Shown piece after piece: positions 33,600 through 42,850 of a DNA stretch of 64,000 nucleotides. The position numbers were made by a program, and so were the translations under genes. Position 1 is the first letter of the stretch; each line of letters starts with the position of its first letter. The stretch comes from an uncultured Clostridia bacterium (lineage in GTDB: Bacteria; Bacillota; Clostridia; UBA1381), in contig CALXQE010000032.1 in NCBI GenBank assembly GCA_944390495.1, positions 1 to 64,000 on the forward strand, in the 5' to 3' direction. Below the pieces are notes generated by a model, which saw nothing but the letters and a program-made list of their open reading frames with translations, did no database searches and was not told the DNA's origin.

Positions 33600-35315
33600 A
33601 TGAAAAAATTATTTCCGTTTTTGAAGCCCTACCGTCTGCAGCTTACAGTAGGACCGTTCTTTAAGTTGTCTGAGGCGGTGTTGGAGCTTCTTATACCTAC
33701 TCTTATGGCATTTTTGATAGATAAGGGTATCAATATGGGTAACAGTTCCTATGTTATAAAAATGGGAATAGTTATGTTTGTTATTGCAACATTTGGCGTT
33801 ATTTTTGCGTATATATGTCAATACAGTGCGTCAATAGCATCACAGGGGTTTGGTACAGATTTAAGAAATGCAATGTTTAAAAAAATCGGAACATTGTCAT
33901 TTTCTCAAGTGGACAAGTTTACGTCACCCTCCCTTTTAAACAGACTTATAGGTGATGTAAACCAGCTTCAGTCGGCAGTGGCTATGCTTATACGCCTTGT
34001 GATTCGTGCACCGTTTTTATGTATAGGCGGTGTCATCATGGCAGTGGCGATAGACTTAAAACTTTCAATAATCTTTATGATAGTAATACCACTGTTTATA
34101 TTTGTATTGTTCCTTGTAATGTTTAAAGCGGTACCGCTGTATAAGTCGGTACAAAACAAGCTTGACGCATTAACATTGGTGCTTCGTGAAAATTTGTCAG
34201 GTGTAAGGGTAATACGTGCATTTGCAGGTGTGGAAAGAGAGAGAAAACGATTCAATGACAAAAATACAGATTACTCGGATACGGCTATTCGTGTCGGAAA
34301 GATAGCTGCACTTACAAATCCTGCTACAACAATAATAATGAATTTTGCGGCTATTGCGGTAATATATTTCGGAGGAATACGTGTAAATACAGGACATCTT
34401 TCACAGGGTGAAGTTATTGCATTTATAAACTACATTACGCAAATTTTAAATGCTATGATAGTCGTTGCAAACCTTGTTGTACTTTTCACAAAGGCATATG
34501 CTTCTTCAATTCGTGTAAGTGAAGTATTGTCGGCAGAACCAGAAATCGTGTATGGTACCTTGGGCAAGGGCGGAAACAGTGAAAATGCGATTGAGTTTAA
34601 AAATGTATCTTTAACTTACGGAAAAAGTAAGGTGGCAGCTGCTGAAAACATCAATCTTGAAATTAAAAAAGGTGAAACACTTGGTATAATAGGCGGTACA
34701 GGTTCAGGAAAAACAACTCTTATAAGTCTTATACCTCGTTTTTACGATGCGACTAAAGGACAAGTTTTGATAGACGGAAATGATGTTAAAGAATACAGTG
34801 AGGATTATTTGCGACAGGAAATAGCAATAGTCCAGCAAAGAGCGTCGTTGTTTGCAGGTACAGTAGCAGATAATCTTCGTATGGGTAAAAATAATGCAAC
34901 TGAAAAAGAAATGAAAAAAGCAGCAGATGTTGCACAGGCAAGCGAGTTTATTGATCGCTTAGAGGACGGATACAATACGTATGTTTCACAGGGCGGAAAT
35001 AACTTATCAGGCGGACAAAAACAACGTCTTACAATAGCAAGAGCACTTATTAAAAATTCACCGATACTTATTCTTGATGACAGTGCAAGTGCACTTGACT
35101 ATGCAACAGATGCGGCGCTTAGAAAGGCGATAAAAGAAAATACAGACAGTAAGACAGTTATAATAGTTTCTCAGCGTGTAAATTCAGTTAAAGATGCTGA
35201 CAGAATTGTTGTAATGGATGATGGTGAGATAGTTGGTATAGGTACACATTCTTCATTGTTTAATACTTGTGAAATATATAAAGAAATTTGTGTATCGCAG
35301 GAACAGGAGGGTTAA
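33600..35315 (+). CDS. Heterodimeric ABC exporter, subunit 1 (degenerate ATPase site)
   Basis: 571 residues from ATG 33600. Six membrane helices, then an ATPase domain: Walker A GGTGSGKTT, signature LSGGQKQRLTIARAL, Walker B LILDDSASALD. In the last motif an aspartate replaces the catalytic glutamate, typical of the inactive half of heterodimeric exporters such as BmrCD and LmrCD. It is paired with the next gene, two bases away. Exported compounds are likely drugs or peptides; the sequence does not say. Confidence 0.92.
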   Translation: MKKLFPFLKPYRLQLTVGPFFKLSEAVLELLIPTLMAFLIDKGINMGNSSYVIKMGIVMFVIATFGVIFAYICQYSASIASQGFGTDLRNAMFKKIGTLSFSQVDKFTSPSLLNRLIGDVNQLQSAVAMLIRLVIRAPFLCIGGVIMAVAIDLKLSIIFMIVIPLFIFVLFLVMFKAVPLYKSVQNKLDALTLVLRENLSGVRVIRAFAGVERERKRFNDKNTDYSDTAIRVGKIAALTNPATTIIMNFAAIAVIYFGGIRVNTGHLSQGEVIAFINYITQILNAMIVVANLVVLFTKAYASSIRVSEVLSAEPEIVYGTLGKGGNSENAIEFKNVSLTYGKSKVAAAENINLEIKKGETLGIIGGTGSGKTTLISLIPRFYDATKGQVLIDGNDVKEYSEDYLRQEIAIVQQRASLFAGTVADNLRMGKNNATEKEMKKAADVAQASEFIDRLEDGYNTYVSQGGNNLSGGQKQRLTIARALIKNSPILILDDSASALDYATDAALRKAIKENTDSKTVIIVSQRVNSVKDADRIVVMDDGEIVGIGTHSSLFNTCEIYKEICVSQEQEG

Positions 35316-35317
35316 AA

Positions 35318-37036
35318 ATGAAAAAAGGTACTATTTCAAGGCTTTGTTCCTATGCGGCAGAGCATAAAAAATATTTTATACTTCTGTTAATATCTGCTCT
35401 TTTGGCAAATGTATTTATGCTGGCGGCACCGTATATATCAGGTCTTGCCATTGACTTTATAAAAGGTGAAAATAATGTTGATTTTCCTATGGTTATAAAG
35501 TTTATAGGAATACTTTTTACGGTATATATTTTAAATGCACTTTTTACATGGGGTATGACAGTATTTACAAATGCACTTTCAAACCGTACAATAGAAAAAA
35601 TACGTAAAGATGCGTTTGATAATATTTCAAGGCTTCCGTTAAAGTTCTATGACGGACATTCTCACGGAGATATAATAAGCCGTCTTACAAACGATGTTGA
35701 TGTGGTATCTGAAGGACTGCTTCAGGGTATAACACAGCTTTTTTCAGGACTTGTAACAGTTGTAGGTTCTCTTGTCTTGATGTTTATACTTGACTGGAGA
35801 ATTACACTTTGTGTTATAGTTATTACTATTATATGTATATTTGTTTCAAAATTTATTGCAACAAATTCAGGAAAGATGTTTAGACTTCAGGCACAGACTG
35901 TCGGTGAACTTAACGGTTATTCTTCTGAAATGATAGGTAATTTAAAGGTAGTGAAAGCCTTTGGATATGAAGATGAAAGCAGTGAGAAATTTGGTGAAAT
36001 AAACAGCAGACTTTATGACTGCGGACAAAAGGCACAATTTTATTCTTCACTTGTTAATCCGACTACACGTTATATAAATAATCTTGCTTATGTGCTTGTC
36101 GGTGTGCTTGGTGGACTTGTTGCACTTTCAGGACATTTGAGCGTTGGTATTATATCAAGTTTCCTCATTTATGCAACACAGTTTGCAAGACCGATAAATG
36201 ATATGACAAGTATTTTGACACAGCTTCAGTCAGCACAGGCGGCAGCGGCAAGAATATTTGCTTTAGGTGACATAGAGAAAGAAACTTCAGATGAAAATCG
36301 TCCTGAACTTGATGTTAAGGGCGGAGAGGTTGTATTTAAAGACGTTGATTTCTCATACGATAAGGATAAAGAACTTATAAAGAACCTAAATATAACAGCA
36401 AAACCTGGTCAGCGTGTAGCGATTGTAGGACCGACAGGTGCAGGAAAGACAACAATAGTAAATCTTCTTATGAACTTTTACGGTACTGACAGTGGTACAA
36501 TTTTTGTTGACGGTCAGGCAATAGACAGCGTTACACGTGACAGCCTTAGAAAGAATTTCGGTATGGTGCTTCAGGATACTTGGTTGTTTTCAGGTACTGT
36601 AAAGGAAAATATTGCATACGGACGTGAGGGGGCAACAGACGAGGAGATTATAGAAGCTGCAAAATCAGCGTCGGCACATGGTTTTATAAAACGACTTCCT
36701 GACGGTTATGATACTATGATAACAGAGGACGGCGGTAATTTATCAAGCGGACAAAAACAGCTTTTGACAATAGCCCGTGCAATGTTGTCAGATCCTAAGG
36801 TGCTTATTCTTGATGAAGCAACATCTAATGTCGATACAATGACTGAACAGAGAATACAAAAGGCATTCTTAAAGATGATGGAGGGCAGAACAAGCTTTAT
36901 TATTGCCCATAGACTTTCAACTATCCGTGAAGCTGATTTGATACTTGTTATGGATAAGGGAAGAATTATCGAACAAGGTACTCACGAAGAACTTTTAAGT
37001 AAAAACGGATTTTATACAAAATTGTATAACAGTTAA
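35318..37036 (+). CDS. Heterodimeric ABC exporter, subunit 2
   Basis: 572 residues from ATG 35318 (AGGAGGG upstream; a frame extending further upstream lies inside subunit 1). Six membrane helices and an ATPase domain with Walker A GPTGAGKTT, an altered signature LSSGQKQLLTIARA and an intact Walker B LILDEATSNVD. The normal glutamate and the altered signature are the complement of subunit 1, so one competent ATP site forms at the interface. Confidence 0.92.
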   Translation: MKKGTISRLCSYAAEHKKYFILLLISALLANVFMLAAPYISGLAIDFIKGENNVDFPMVIKFIGILFTVYILNALFTWGMTVFTNALSNRTIEKIRKDAFDNISRLPLKFYDGHSHGDIISRLTNDVDVVSEGLLQGITQLFSGLVTVVGSLVLMFILDWRITLCVIVITIICIFVSKFIATNSGKMFRLQAQTVGELNGYSSEMIGNLKVVKAFGYEDESSEKFGEINSRLYDCGQKAQFYSSLVNPTTRYINNLAYVLVGVLGGLVALSGHLSVGIISSFLIYATQFARPINDMTSILTQLQSAQAAAARIFALGDIEKETSDENRPELDVKGGEVVFKDVDFSYDKDKELIKNLNITAKPGQRVAIVGPTGAGKTTIVNLLMNFYGTDSGTIFVDGQAIDSVTRDSLRKNFGMVLQDTWLFSGTVKENIAYGREGATDEEIIEAAKSASAHGFIKRLPDGYDTMITEDGGNLSSGQKQLLTIARAMLSDPKVLILDEATSNVDTMTEQRIQKAFLKMMEGRTSFIIAHRLSTIREADLILVMDKGRIIEQGTHEELLSKNGFYTKLYNS

Positions 37037-37037
37037 T

Positions 37038-37064
37038 AAAAAAGAGGCTTTTAGCCTCTTTTTT
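37038..37064. terminator. Bidirectional terminator between exporter operon and nfo
   Basis: AAAAAAGAGGC and GCCTCTTTTTT around TTTTA; it touches the nfo stop codon. Confidence 0.9.
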
Positions 37065-37896
37065 ATCCTTTATAAGCATTTCTTAAAATTTCAATTTCGT
37101 GGGCGTATCCATCAAGCTCGTTTGGAGTTTCAAGAAGAATCGGAATACCTTGAAGTCTTGGGTTGTTTATAACCTTTACCATAGTGTCAAAACCGATACT
37201 GCCTTCACCTATTTTTTCATGTCTGTCCTTATGGCTTTCAAATGGATTTTTACTGTCATTCATGTGAATGGCACAAAGTCTGTCAAGACCGATTATCCTG
37301 TCAAATTCATCAAGAACACCGTCAAGGTCATTTACAATGTCATAGCCCGCATCATATATATGGCAAGTGTCCATACACACTCCCATTTTGTTGTCAAGCT
37401 TAACACCGTCAAGGATTTCTTTAAGTTCTTCAAAACTTCTGCCTATTTCGCTTCCCTTGCCTGCCATCGTTTCAAGCAGAACAGTTGTAGTCATATCAGG
37501 AGTAAGGACTGTATTTAGTTGCTTTACTATAAAGTCTATTCCTATTTCAACTCCTTGTCCAACATGACTTCCCGGGTGGAAGTTGTAGAGCTGATACGGT
37601 GTATATTCCATGCGTCTTAAATCATCAGCCATTGTGTTTAGTGCAAATTCTCGTATATGTTCATCCTTTGAACATGGGTTTAATGTATATGGTGCATGGG
37701 CAAGAATTTGTGAAAAATTGTTTTCTTTGGCAAATTCTATAAATGCTTTAACGTCATTTTCGTCTATGTCCTTTGCCTTTCCGCCGCGTGGGTTTCGGGT
37801 AAAAAACTGGAAAGTATTAGCATTAATACTTTTTGCCTCTTTACCCATGTGCAGATATCCCTTTGATGCTGATAAATGACAGCCTATATTTAACAT
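37063..37896 (-). CDS. Endonuclease IV
   Basis: 277 residues, TIM-barrel AP endonuclease. Zinc ligands are visible in [60 protein letters not shown] and LLETPNE. It cuts DNA at abasic sites during base-excision repair. Single gene on the minus strand with AAGGAGG before the ATG. Confidence 0.96.
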   Translation of the reverse strand: MLNIGCHLSASKGYLHMGKEAKSINANTFQFFTRNPRGGKAKDIDENDVKAFIEFAKENNFSQILAHAPYTLNPCSKDEHIREFALNTMADDLRRMEYTPYQLYNFHPGSHVGQGVEIGIDFIVKQLNTVLTPDMTTTVLLETMAGKGSEIGRSFEELKEILDGVKLDNKMGVCMDTCHIYDAGYDIVNDLDGVLDEFDRIIGLDRLCAIHMNDSKNPFESHKDRHEKIGEGSIGFDTMVKVINNPRLQGIPILLETPNELDGYAHEIEILRNAYKG

Positions 37897-37933
37897 ATTG
37901 TTTCCTCCTTGGGTTAAAAACTAAATTACAGTA

Positions 37934-37962
37934 TTGAAATTACAGTCTTATTATAGTATAAT
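37934..37962 (+). promoter_or_regulatory. Promoter of the ABC-F gene
   Basis: TTGAAA (37934-37939), 17-bp spacer, TATAAT (37957-37962), about 40 bases before the ATG. Confidence 0.8.
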
Positions 37963-38001
37963 TTAATTGCAAAATCAACAATAAAATATAGGAGAAAATA
38001 A

Positions 38002-39609
38002 ATGATTACAGTAACTAATGTAAGTTTGAATTTTAGCGGTCAAACACTATTTTCAGATGTAAACTTGAAATTTACTCCCGGTAACTGCTACGGAGTTATA
38101 GGAGCGAACGGTGCGGGTAAATCAACATTTCTTAAAATATTATCAGGTGAATTAGATTCAACAACAGGTGATGTTTCTATTGACCCTAATTGTCGTATGT
38201 CTGTTTTAAAACAAGACCACTTTGCTTATGATGAATACAGTGTTCTTGATACTGTTATTATGGGTAATAAAAAATTGTACGACATAATGAAAGAAAAGGA
38301 TGCACTATATGAAAAAGAGGATTTTTCCGACGAAGACGGTATAAAGGCAGCTGAGCTTGAAACAGAGTTTGCCGAAATGGATGGCTGGGAAGCTGAATCG
38401 AATGCGTCAAGACTTTTACAGGGACTTGGACTTGATGAAAGTATAATGTATAGTCAAATGGCAGATTTAGGAGGTAATGAAAAGGTGAAAGTGCTTTTGG
38501 CACAAGCACTTTTTGGTAATCCTGATATTATTCTGCTTGACGAGCCGACAAACCATCTTGATTTACAGGCGATTGAATGGCTGGAGGATTTTTTACTTGA
38601 TTACGAAGGTACAGTTGTAGTTGTATCCCACGACAGATATTTCCTTAATGTAGTTTGTACACATATAGTTGATATAGATTATTCAAAGGTAAAGATGTAT
38701 GTGGGTAACTATGAGTTCTGGTATGAATCAAGCCAAATGGTACAGAAACTTATAAAACAGCAGAATAAGAAAGCTGAAGAAAAAATTAAGGAACTTCAAA
38801 CATTTATTCAGAGATTCTCTGCAAATAAGTCTAAATCAAAACAGGCAACAAGCCGTAAAAAGATGCTTGATAAACTAACAGTTGAGGAAATGCCGGCATC
38901 ATCAAGACGTTACCCGTTTGTTGGATTTGAACGTGACAGAGAAGTGGGACGTGATATACTTACAGTTGACAGTATTTCAAAGACAATAAACGGTGAAAAG
39001 CTTTTAAACAACATATCATTCACAATGAATCATGACGATAAGATTGCAATAATAGGTGAAAATGAAATTGCAATTACTGCACTTATGCAGATACTTGCCG
39101 GTGAAGATGAAGCTGATGAGGGTACTGTAAAATGGGGTGTAAGTACGTCAAGAAGTTATTTCCCGAAGGATAATTCAAAGTATTTTAATGACTGTGACCT
39201 TAATCTTGTGGATTGGCTAAGGCAGTACAGCGATGATGATTTCGAGCATCAAAATGAATCATATATAAGAGGCTTTTTAGGAAGAATGTTATTTTCAGGA
39301 GAAGATGTGTTCAAACCTGTAAAGGTGCTTTCAGGAGGCGAAAAGGTAAGGTGTATGCTTTCAAGAATGATGCTTTTTGGTTCAAACGTGCTTATACTTG
39401 ACCAGCCGACAAACCATCTTGACCTTGAATCAATCACAGCTGTAAATAACGGTCTTGTAGCATTTAAAGGTAATGTCATTTTTGCGTCTCATGACCACGA
39501 ATTTGTAAATACTGTTGCTAACAGAATTATAGATATTCAAGAAGATGGTACCGTTATTGACAGAATGTGTACATTTGATGAGTATATTGAAATGAAGAGG
39601 AGTAAATAA
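38002..39609 (+). CDS. ABC-F ATPase (YkpA/YbiT-like), Walker B2 Glu to Gln
   Basis: 535 residues, no membrane segment. Two ABC cassettes separated by a charged linker (about 240-310): cassette 1 has GANGAGKST, LGGNEKVKVLLAQALFG and LLDEPTNHLDL; cassette 2 has the atypical GENEIAITAL, LSGGEKVRCMLSRMM and LILDQPTNHLDLES. ABC-F proteins bind the ribosomal E site and modulate translation or give antibiotic protection. In cassette 2 both the Walker A lysine motif and the catalytic glutamate (Q) are altered, so the second site is probably not an ATPase. The next gene starts directly after its stop codon. Confidence 0.92.
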   Translation: MITVTNVSLNFSGQTLFSDVNLKFTPGNCYGVIGANGAGKSTFLKILSGELDSTTGDVSIDPNCRMSVLKQDHFAYDEYSVLDTVIMGNKKLYDIMKEKDALYEKEDFSDEDGIKAAELETEFAEMDGWEAESNASRLLQGLGLDESIMYSQMADLGGNEKVKVLLAQALFGNPDIILLDEPTNHLDLQAIEWLEDFLLDYEGTVVVVSHDRYFLNVVCTHIVDIDYSKVKMYVGNYEFWYESSQMVQKLIKQQNKKAEEKIKELQTFIQRFSANKSKSKQATSRKKMLDKLTVEEMPASSRRYPFVGFERDREVGRDILTVDSISKTINGEKLLNNISFTMNHDDKIAIIGENEIAITALMQILAGEDEADEGTVKWGVSTSRSYFPKDNSKYFNDCDLNLVDWLRQYSDDDFEHQNESYIRGFLGRMLFSGEDVFKPVKVLSGGEKVRCMLSRMMLFGSNVLILDQPTNHLDLESITAVNNGLVAFKGNVIFASHDHEFVNTVANRIIDIQEDGTVIDRMCTFDEYIEMKRSK

Positions 39610-40263
39610 ATGAAATTTGAAAATACAGAGGTATACGGGTTTAAAAGTGCTTTAAGAGGTATGAGAAATCCTCTTGAATCATGGGCTAAAAACGATACTG
39701 TCGAAGAAAACGGCAGTGTTGTTGTTGGAGAAAATGACTTATCCCTTGCCATGCGTCTTATAAAATCAGGAAGTGAGCATAGAAAATTTATGCGGCAAAT
39801 TTTTGTGTCTGTTGATATTACTGCACCGCTTTATTGGTGGAAAGAATTTGATACATATAAAGTAGGAACAGTAGCAAACAGTACAAGTACAATGCACAAG
39901 TTGGCATCGACGCCGATAACAATGGAGTGTTTTGAAATAGATGACTATAACGGTGAACTTGACTATGACGGTGTAAAGCTTGGTGATGTACTTGAAAATC
40001 ATATAGCCTTTTTAGAAAATATGCGTTTAAAATATCTTGAAACGAAAGATAAAGGGTATTGGAAGGAACTTATCCGATGGCTTCCGTCGTCGTGGCAGCA
40101 AACAAGGACAGTTACCATGAACTATGAAAATTTACTTGCAATGTGTTCAAAAGGGCAAAGACGTTTTCATAAGCTTACAGAATGGTCGGTTTCTTTTATA
40201 AACTGGGCAAGAACACTTCCATATGCACAGGAATTTATATTTAATGATGAAATTGAAGATTGA
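39610..40263 (+). CDS. Conserved protein of unknown function, possible ThyX-like fold
   Basis: 217 residues, starting at the base after the ABC-F stop, RBS GAGGAG inside the ABC-F 3' end. The stretch MRQIFVSVDITAPLYWW and the following EFDTYKVGTVANSTSTMHKL, plus the late RRFHKLTEWSVSFINWARTL, look strongly constrained. I do not recognise the family. The central part is loosely like the substrate-binding segment of FAD-dependent thymidylate synthases (ThyX), but the RHRxxS signature is absent. A folA gene lies 2 kb downstream. The function is unknown. Confidence 0.8.
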   Translation: MKFENTEVYGFKSALRGMRNPLESWAKNDTVEENGSVVVGENDLSLAMRLIKSGSEHRKFMRQIFVSVDITAPLYWWKEFDTYKVGTVANSTSTMHKLASTPITMECFEIDDYNGELDYDGVKLGDVLENHIAFLENMRLKYLETKDKGYWKELIRWLPSSWQQTRTVTMNYENLLAMCSKGQRRFHKLTEWSVSFINWARTLPYAQEFIFNDEIED

Positions 40264-40281
40264 TTTTATGGAGGGGATATT

Positions 40282-42183
40282 ATGAAAAAAGTCATATCAT
40301 TGGTTGCAGCATTATCAATTATGTTTACAACAAGTGCATTGGCAAAATCAAACGATTTAATAGATCCAAACATAGATAAAATGCGTGCAATGCTTAATGA
40401 AGAAATGTACAATGTATATGTAGAAAGCAGTGCTGATAATTATGTATATTTTGGTGCAAAATTTGAACCACGTTCGGGAGTGCTTTTGGGAACACCGGGA
40501 GGTTGTGAGTATCCGGGAGTGGGAAATGCTGTAACAACTTCCTATGAGTGGTTTACACCATCTGATGAAATTTCAAACGATAGGGTGGCAAGGAAAGAAA
40601 TACCGGAAGTTAAAAGCAATCATACAGAGGCTGTTGGTATAAACTGGAACTTTGCAAGTCAACAGCCTGTTGATATGAGTAGATACGAAAATTATATTAA
40701 AAATTATATAGATGAACTTGCTTCAAGGGGTAAGGATATATTTTTAATATTCGGTAAGGAAATGAACATTGACGATAATTTCATTGATGAACAGGTGTTT
40801 ATTGACTGCTTTAAATATGTTGCAGATTATGCACATACAAAGGAAAATATTGCTATGGTTTGGTCACCTAACGATACGGGCGGACTTGATACACGTCTTA
40901 TAGATTTTTATCCCGGTGATGAATATGTTGACTGGATTGGTTGCAGTATGTACAGTTCAAGATATTTCCTTGGAAATAAAAATGCCGACGAGGGATCAAA
41001 TATAGGTTTTATAATGGGACCTTATGCAAACCCTGTAATGCGTGCAAAGGTACTCCACAATTTTGCAACGGAAAACGGTATAAATAAACCTATGATGATT
41101 ACAGAAGGCGGTGTTGGTTACCAAGACGCATCTACCGGTGAAGATTATACTGATTGGGCAACTCAACAGCTTCGAAGATATTATGGTGAAATAGTACGAG
41201 TTTTTCCGGAATTTAAGTGCATAATTTCATTCAATAACCACCACCCAAGTGATAAATACAGATTTGATATGGGTTCAAATCCTCAGCTTTTAGACACAAT
41301 AGTTTCCTATACAAAAGACCCTGTTTACATTCAGGATTATACAGAAACATCGGATGTTTCTTATGTTCAAATGTACGACGGAATGGAGCTTGAAAATACT
41401 ATTAAGCTTTCTGCGGTTGGTTATCAGCCAAAGGTTGAGTGGATGAACGTAAAATATAAGCTTGACGGTAACGAGGTTTTCAGTACAGATTATCCACCTT
41501 ATAAATATGAACTTACTAACGTACCTGAGGGTAATCACAATTTGACAACAGAGTTTTATGTGGGCGGTCAGCAGGTAAAATCACTATCCTATGACTTCTA
41601 TATGAAAAATACATCGAATCGTGTATACAGTAATGAAGAATATAACGGCGGGTGTAATTTCTCTGACATGGAAAATATGAGTAATGAGATGAAAAATGCA
41701 GTTGCATCATTATCAGCAAAGGGAATAATAAACGGTATAGGTGATAACAAGTTTGGGCCGGAATTAAATGTAACAAGAGCAGAAGTAGCTGCAATGCTTG
41801 TAAGAGCATTGGGACTTAGCGGCGGTGAAAATGATTTTACAGATGTAAGCACTGGTGATTGGTATTATTCAGCAGTTTCGGCGGCGAAAAAAGCGGGAAT
41901 GATTGACGGCTTTGAGGACGGAACGTTTAGACCGCTTGAGAATGTTACAAATGAACAGCTTGTGGCAATTTTAGCTAAGTATCTTATATCAAATGGAGAG
42001 AGTGTTCCTGATATTTCCCTTAATTGCAGTGATTTTTCGTCATGGGCAGAGGATTATATAAAGCTTGCACATAAAAAGAGTATTGTAATATATTATGAAA
42101 ATAATGCTTTTAAAGGTGAAGAAAAAGTGACACGCGGTGATTGTGCGGTTATGATAAATAGATTTTTAAATGGGCTGTCGTAA
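40282..42183 (+). CDS. SLH-anchored GH26-like glycoside hydrolase
   Basis: 633 residues. Signal peptide (MKKVISLVAALSIMFTTSALA), hydrolase domain about 45-345 with E160 in FGKEMNIDD and E275 in ITEGGVG as the candidate catalytic pair, VWSPNDTGG and FYPGDEYVDWIGCSMY between them, an Ig-like domain about 350-440, and three SLH repeats about 455-633 (GIINGIGDNKFGPELNVTRAE, split in two parts in the protein as usual). SLH repeats bind pyruvylated wall polymers, so the enzyme sits on the cell surface. Paralogue of the lipoprotein at 10500. Substrate not known. Confidence 0.85.
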   Translation: MKKVISLVAALSIMFTTSALAKSNDLIDPNIDKMRAMLNEEMYNVYVESSADNYVYFGAKFEPRSGVLLGTPGGCEYPGVGNAVTTSYEWFTPSDEISNDRVARKEIPEVKSNHTEAVGINWNFASQQPVDMSRYENYIKNYIDELASRGKDIFLIFGKEMNIDDNFIDEQVFIDCFKYVADYAHTKENIAMVWSPNDTGGLDTRLIDFYPGDEYVDWIGCSMYSSRYFLGNKNADEGSNIGFIMGPYANPVMRAKVLHNFATENGINKPMMITEGGVGYQDASTGEDYTDWATQQLRRYYGEIVRVFPEFKCIISFNNHHPSDKYRFDMGSNPQLLDTIVSYTKDPVYIQDYTETSDVSYVQMYDGMELENTIKLSAVGYQPKVEWMNVKYKLDGNEVFSTDYPPYKYELTNVPEGNHNLTTEFYVGGQQVKSLSYDFYMKNTSNRVYSNEEYNGGCNFSDMENMSNEMKNAVASLSAKGIINGIGDNKFGPELNVTRAEVAAMLVRALGLSGGENDFTDVSTGDWYYSAVSAAKKAGMIDGFEDGTFRPLENVTNEQLVAILAKYLISNGESVPDISLNCSDFSSWAEDYIKLAHKKSIVIYYENNAFKGEEKVTRGDCAVMINRFLNGLS

Positions 42184-42191
42184 GACAGCCC
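42172..42191 (+). terminator. GNRA-tetraloop hairpin over the stop codon
   Basis: GGGCTGTC and GACAGCCC form a perfect 8-bp stem with tetraloop GTAA; the gene's TAA stop is in the loop. No T-run follows (CTAAAC), so it is a weak terminator at best and could stabilise the upstream mRNA. Confidence 0.5.
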
Positions 42192-42218
42192 TAAACTTTA
42201 CTTGAAAGGAAAGTTAAT

Positions 42219-42689
42219 ATGAAAATAATAGCAGCAGTAGATGAAGATGGCGGAATCGGAAAGAACGGTAAACTTCTATTTAATATATCTAAGGATATGG
42301 CTTATTTTAAGAAAATAACGACTGGAAAAACTGTTGTCATGGGAAGAAAAACGTATGAGAGTATAGGCAAACCTCTGCCTGCCCGACGTAATATAGTACT
42401 AACACGTGATAGTAAAAATTATCAAGGAGTAGAAACAGTATCAAGCGTAGAAGAATTACTAAGAATATGTGATAATGACGCCTTTGTTATTGGGGGCGGA
42501 GAGGTGTATAAACTATTGATGCCTTACTGCGATACTGCATATATAACGAGAATTTTTAAAAGAACAGATGCAGATGTGTTTATGCCGGAACTTTCTGATA
42601 CAGACGGTTGGAGAGTAGTTGAAAAATCAGAAGTTTATCATGAAAACGATGTGAATTTCCAGTTTTTTACATATAAAAGAACTCTTTGA
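42219..42689 (+). CDS. Dihydrofolate reductase
   Basis: 156 residues with IAAVDEDGGIGKNGKL, the active-site acidic residue in LFNISKDMAYFKK, VVMGRKTYESIGKPLP and FVIGGGEVYKLLMP. It reduces dihydrofolate with NADPH in the cytoplasm. RBS GAAAGGAAAG. It lies 35 bases after the GH26-SLH gene and may be co-transcribed with it. No thyA is in the window. Confidence 0.94.
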   Translation: MKIIAAVDEDGGIGKNGKLLFNISKDMAYFKKITTGKTVVMGRKTYESIGKPLPARRNIVLTRDSKNYQGVETVSSVEELLRICDNDAFVIGGGEVYKLLMPYCDTAYITRIFKRTDADVFMPELSDTDGWRVVEKSEVYHENDVNFQFFTYKRTL

Positions 42690-42850
42690 AATCGCATTTT
42701 GAACAAAAAACACTGTAAATTATACATCTAATTTATGAAAAACACTTTAAAAATTCTTTAAAATGTGTTATTATATAGAAAATAGTCACTATGCTTAAAG
42801 TAAAATGGCAAATTGTGAGATATAAATTTTCAGAGGGAGGAAGAAACGAA

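Noticed and set aside
33600-37036. Pseudogene call for the first exporter subunit because of its Walker B Asp
   Set aside because: The change is paired with a complementary altered signature in subunit 2, which is normal for heterodimeric exporters.
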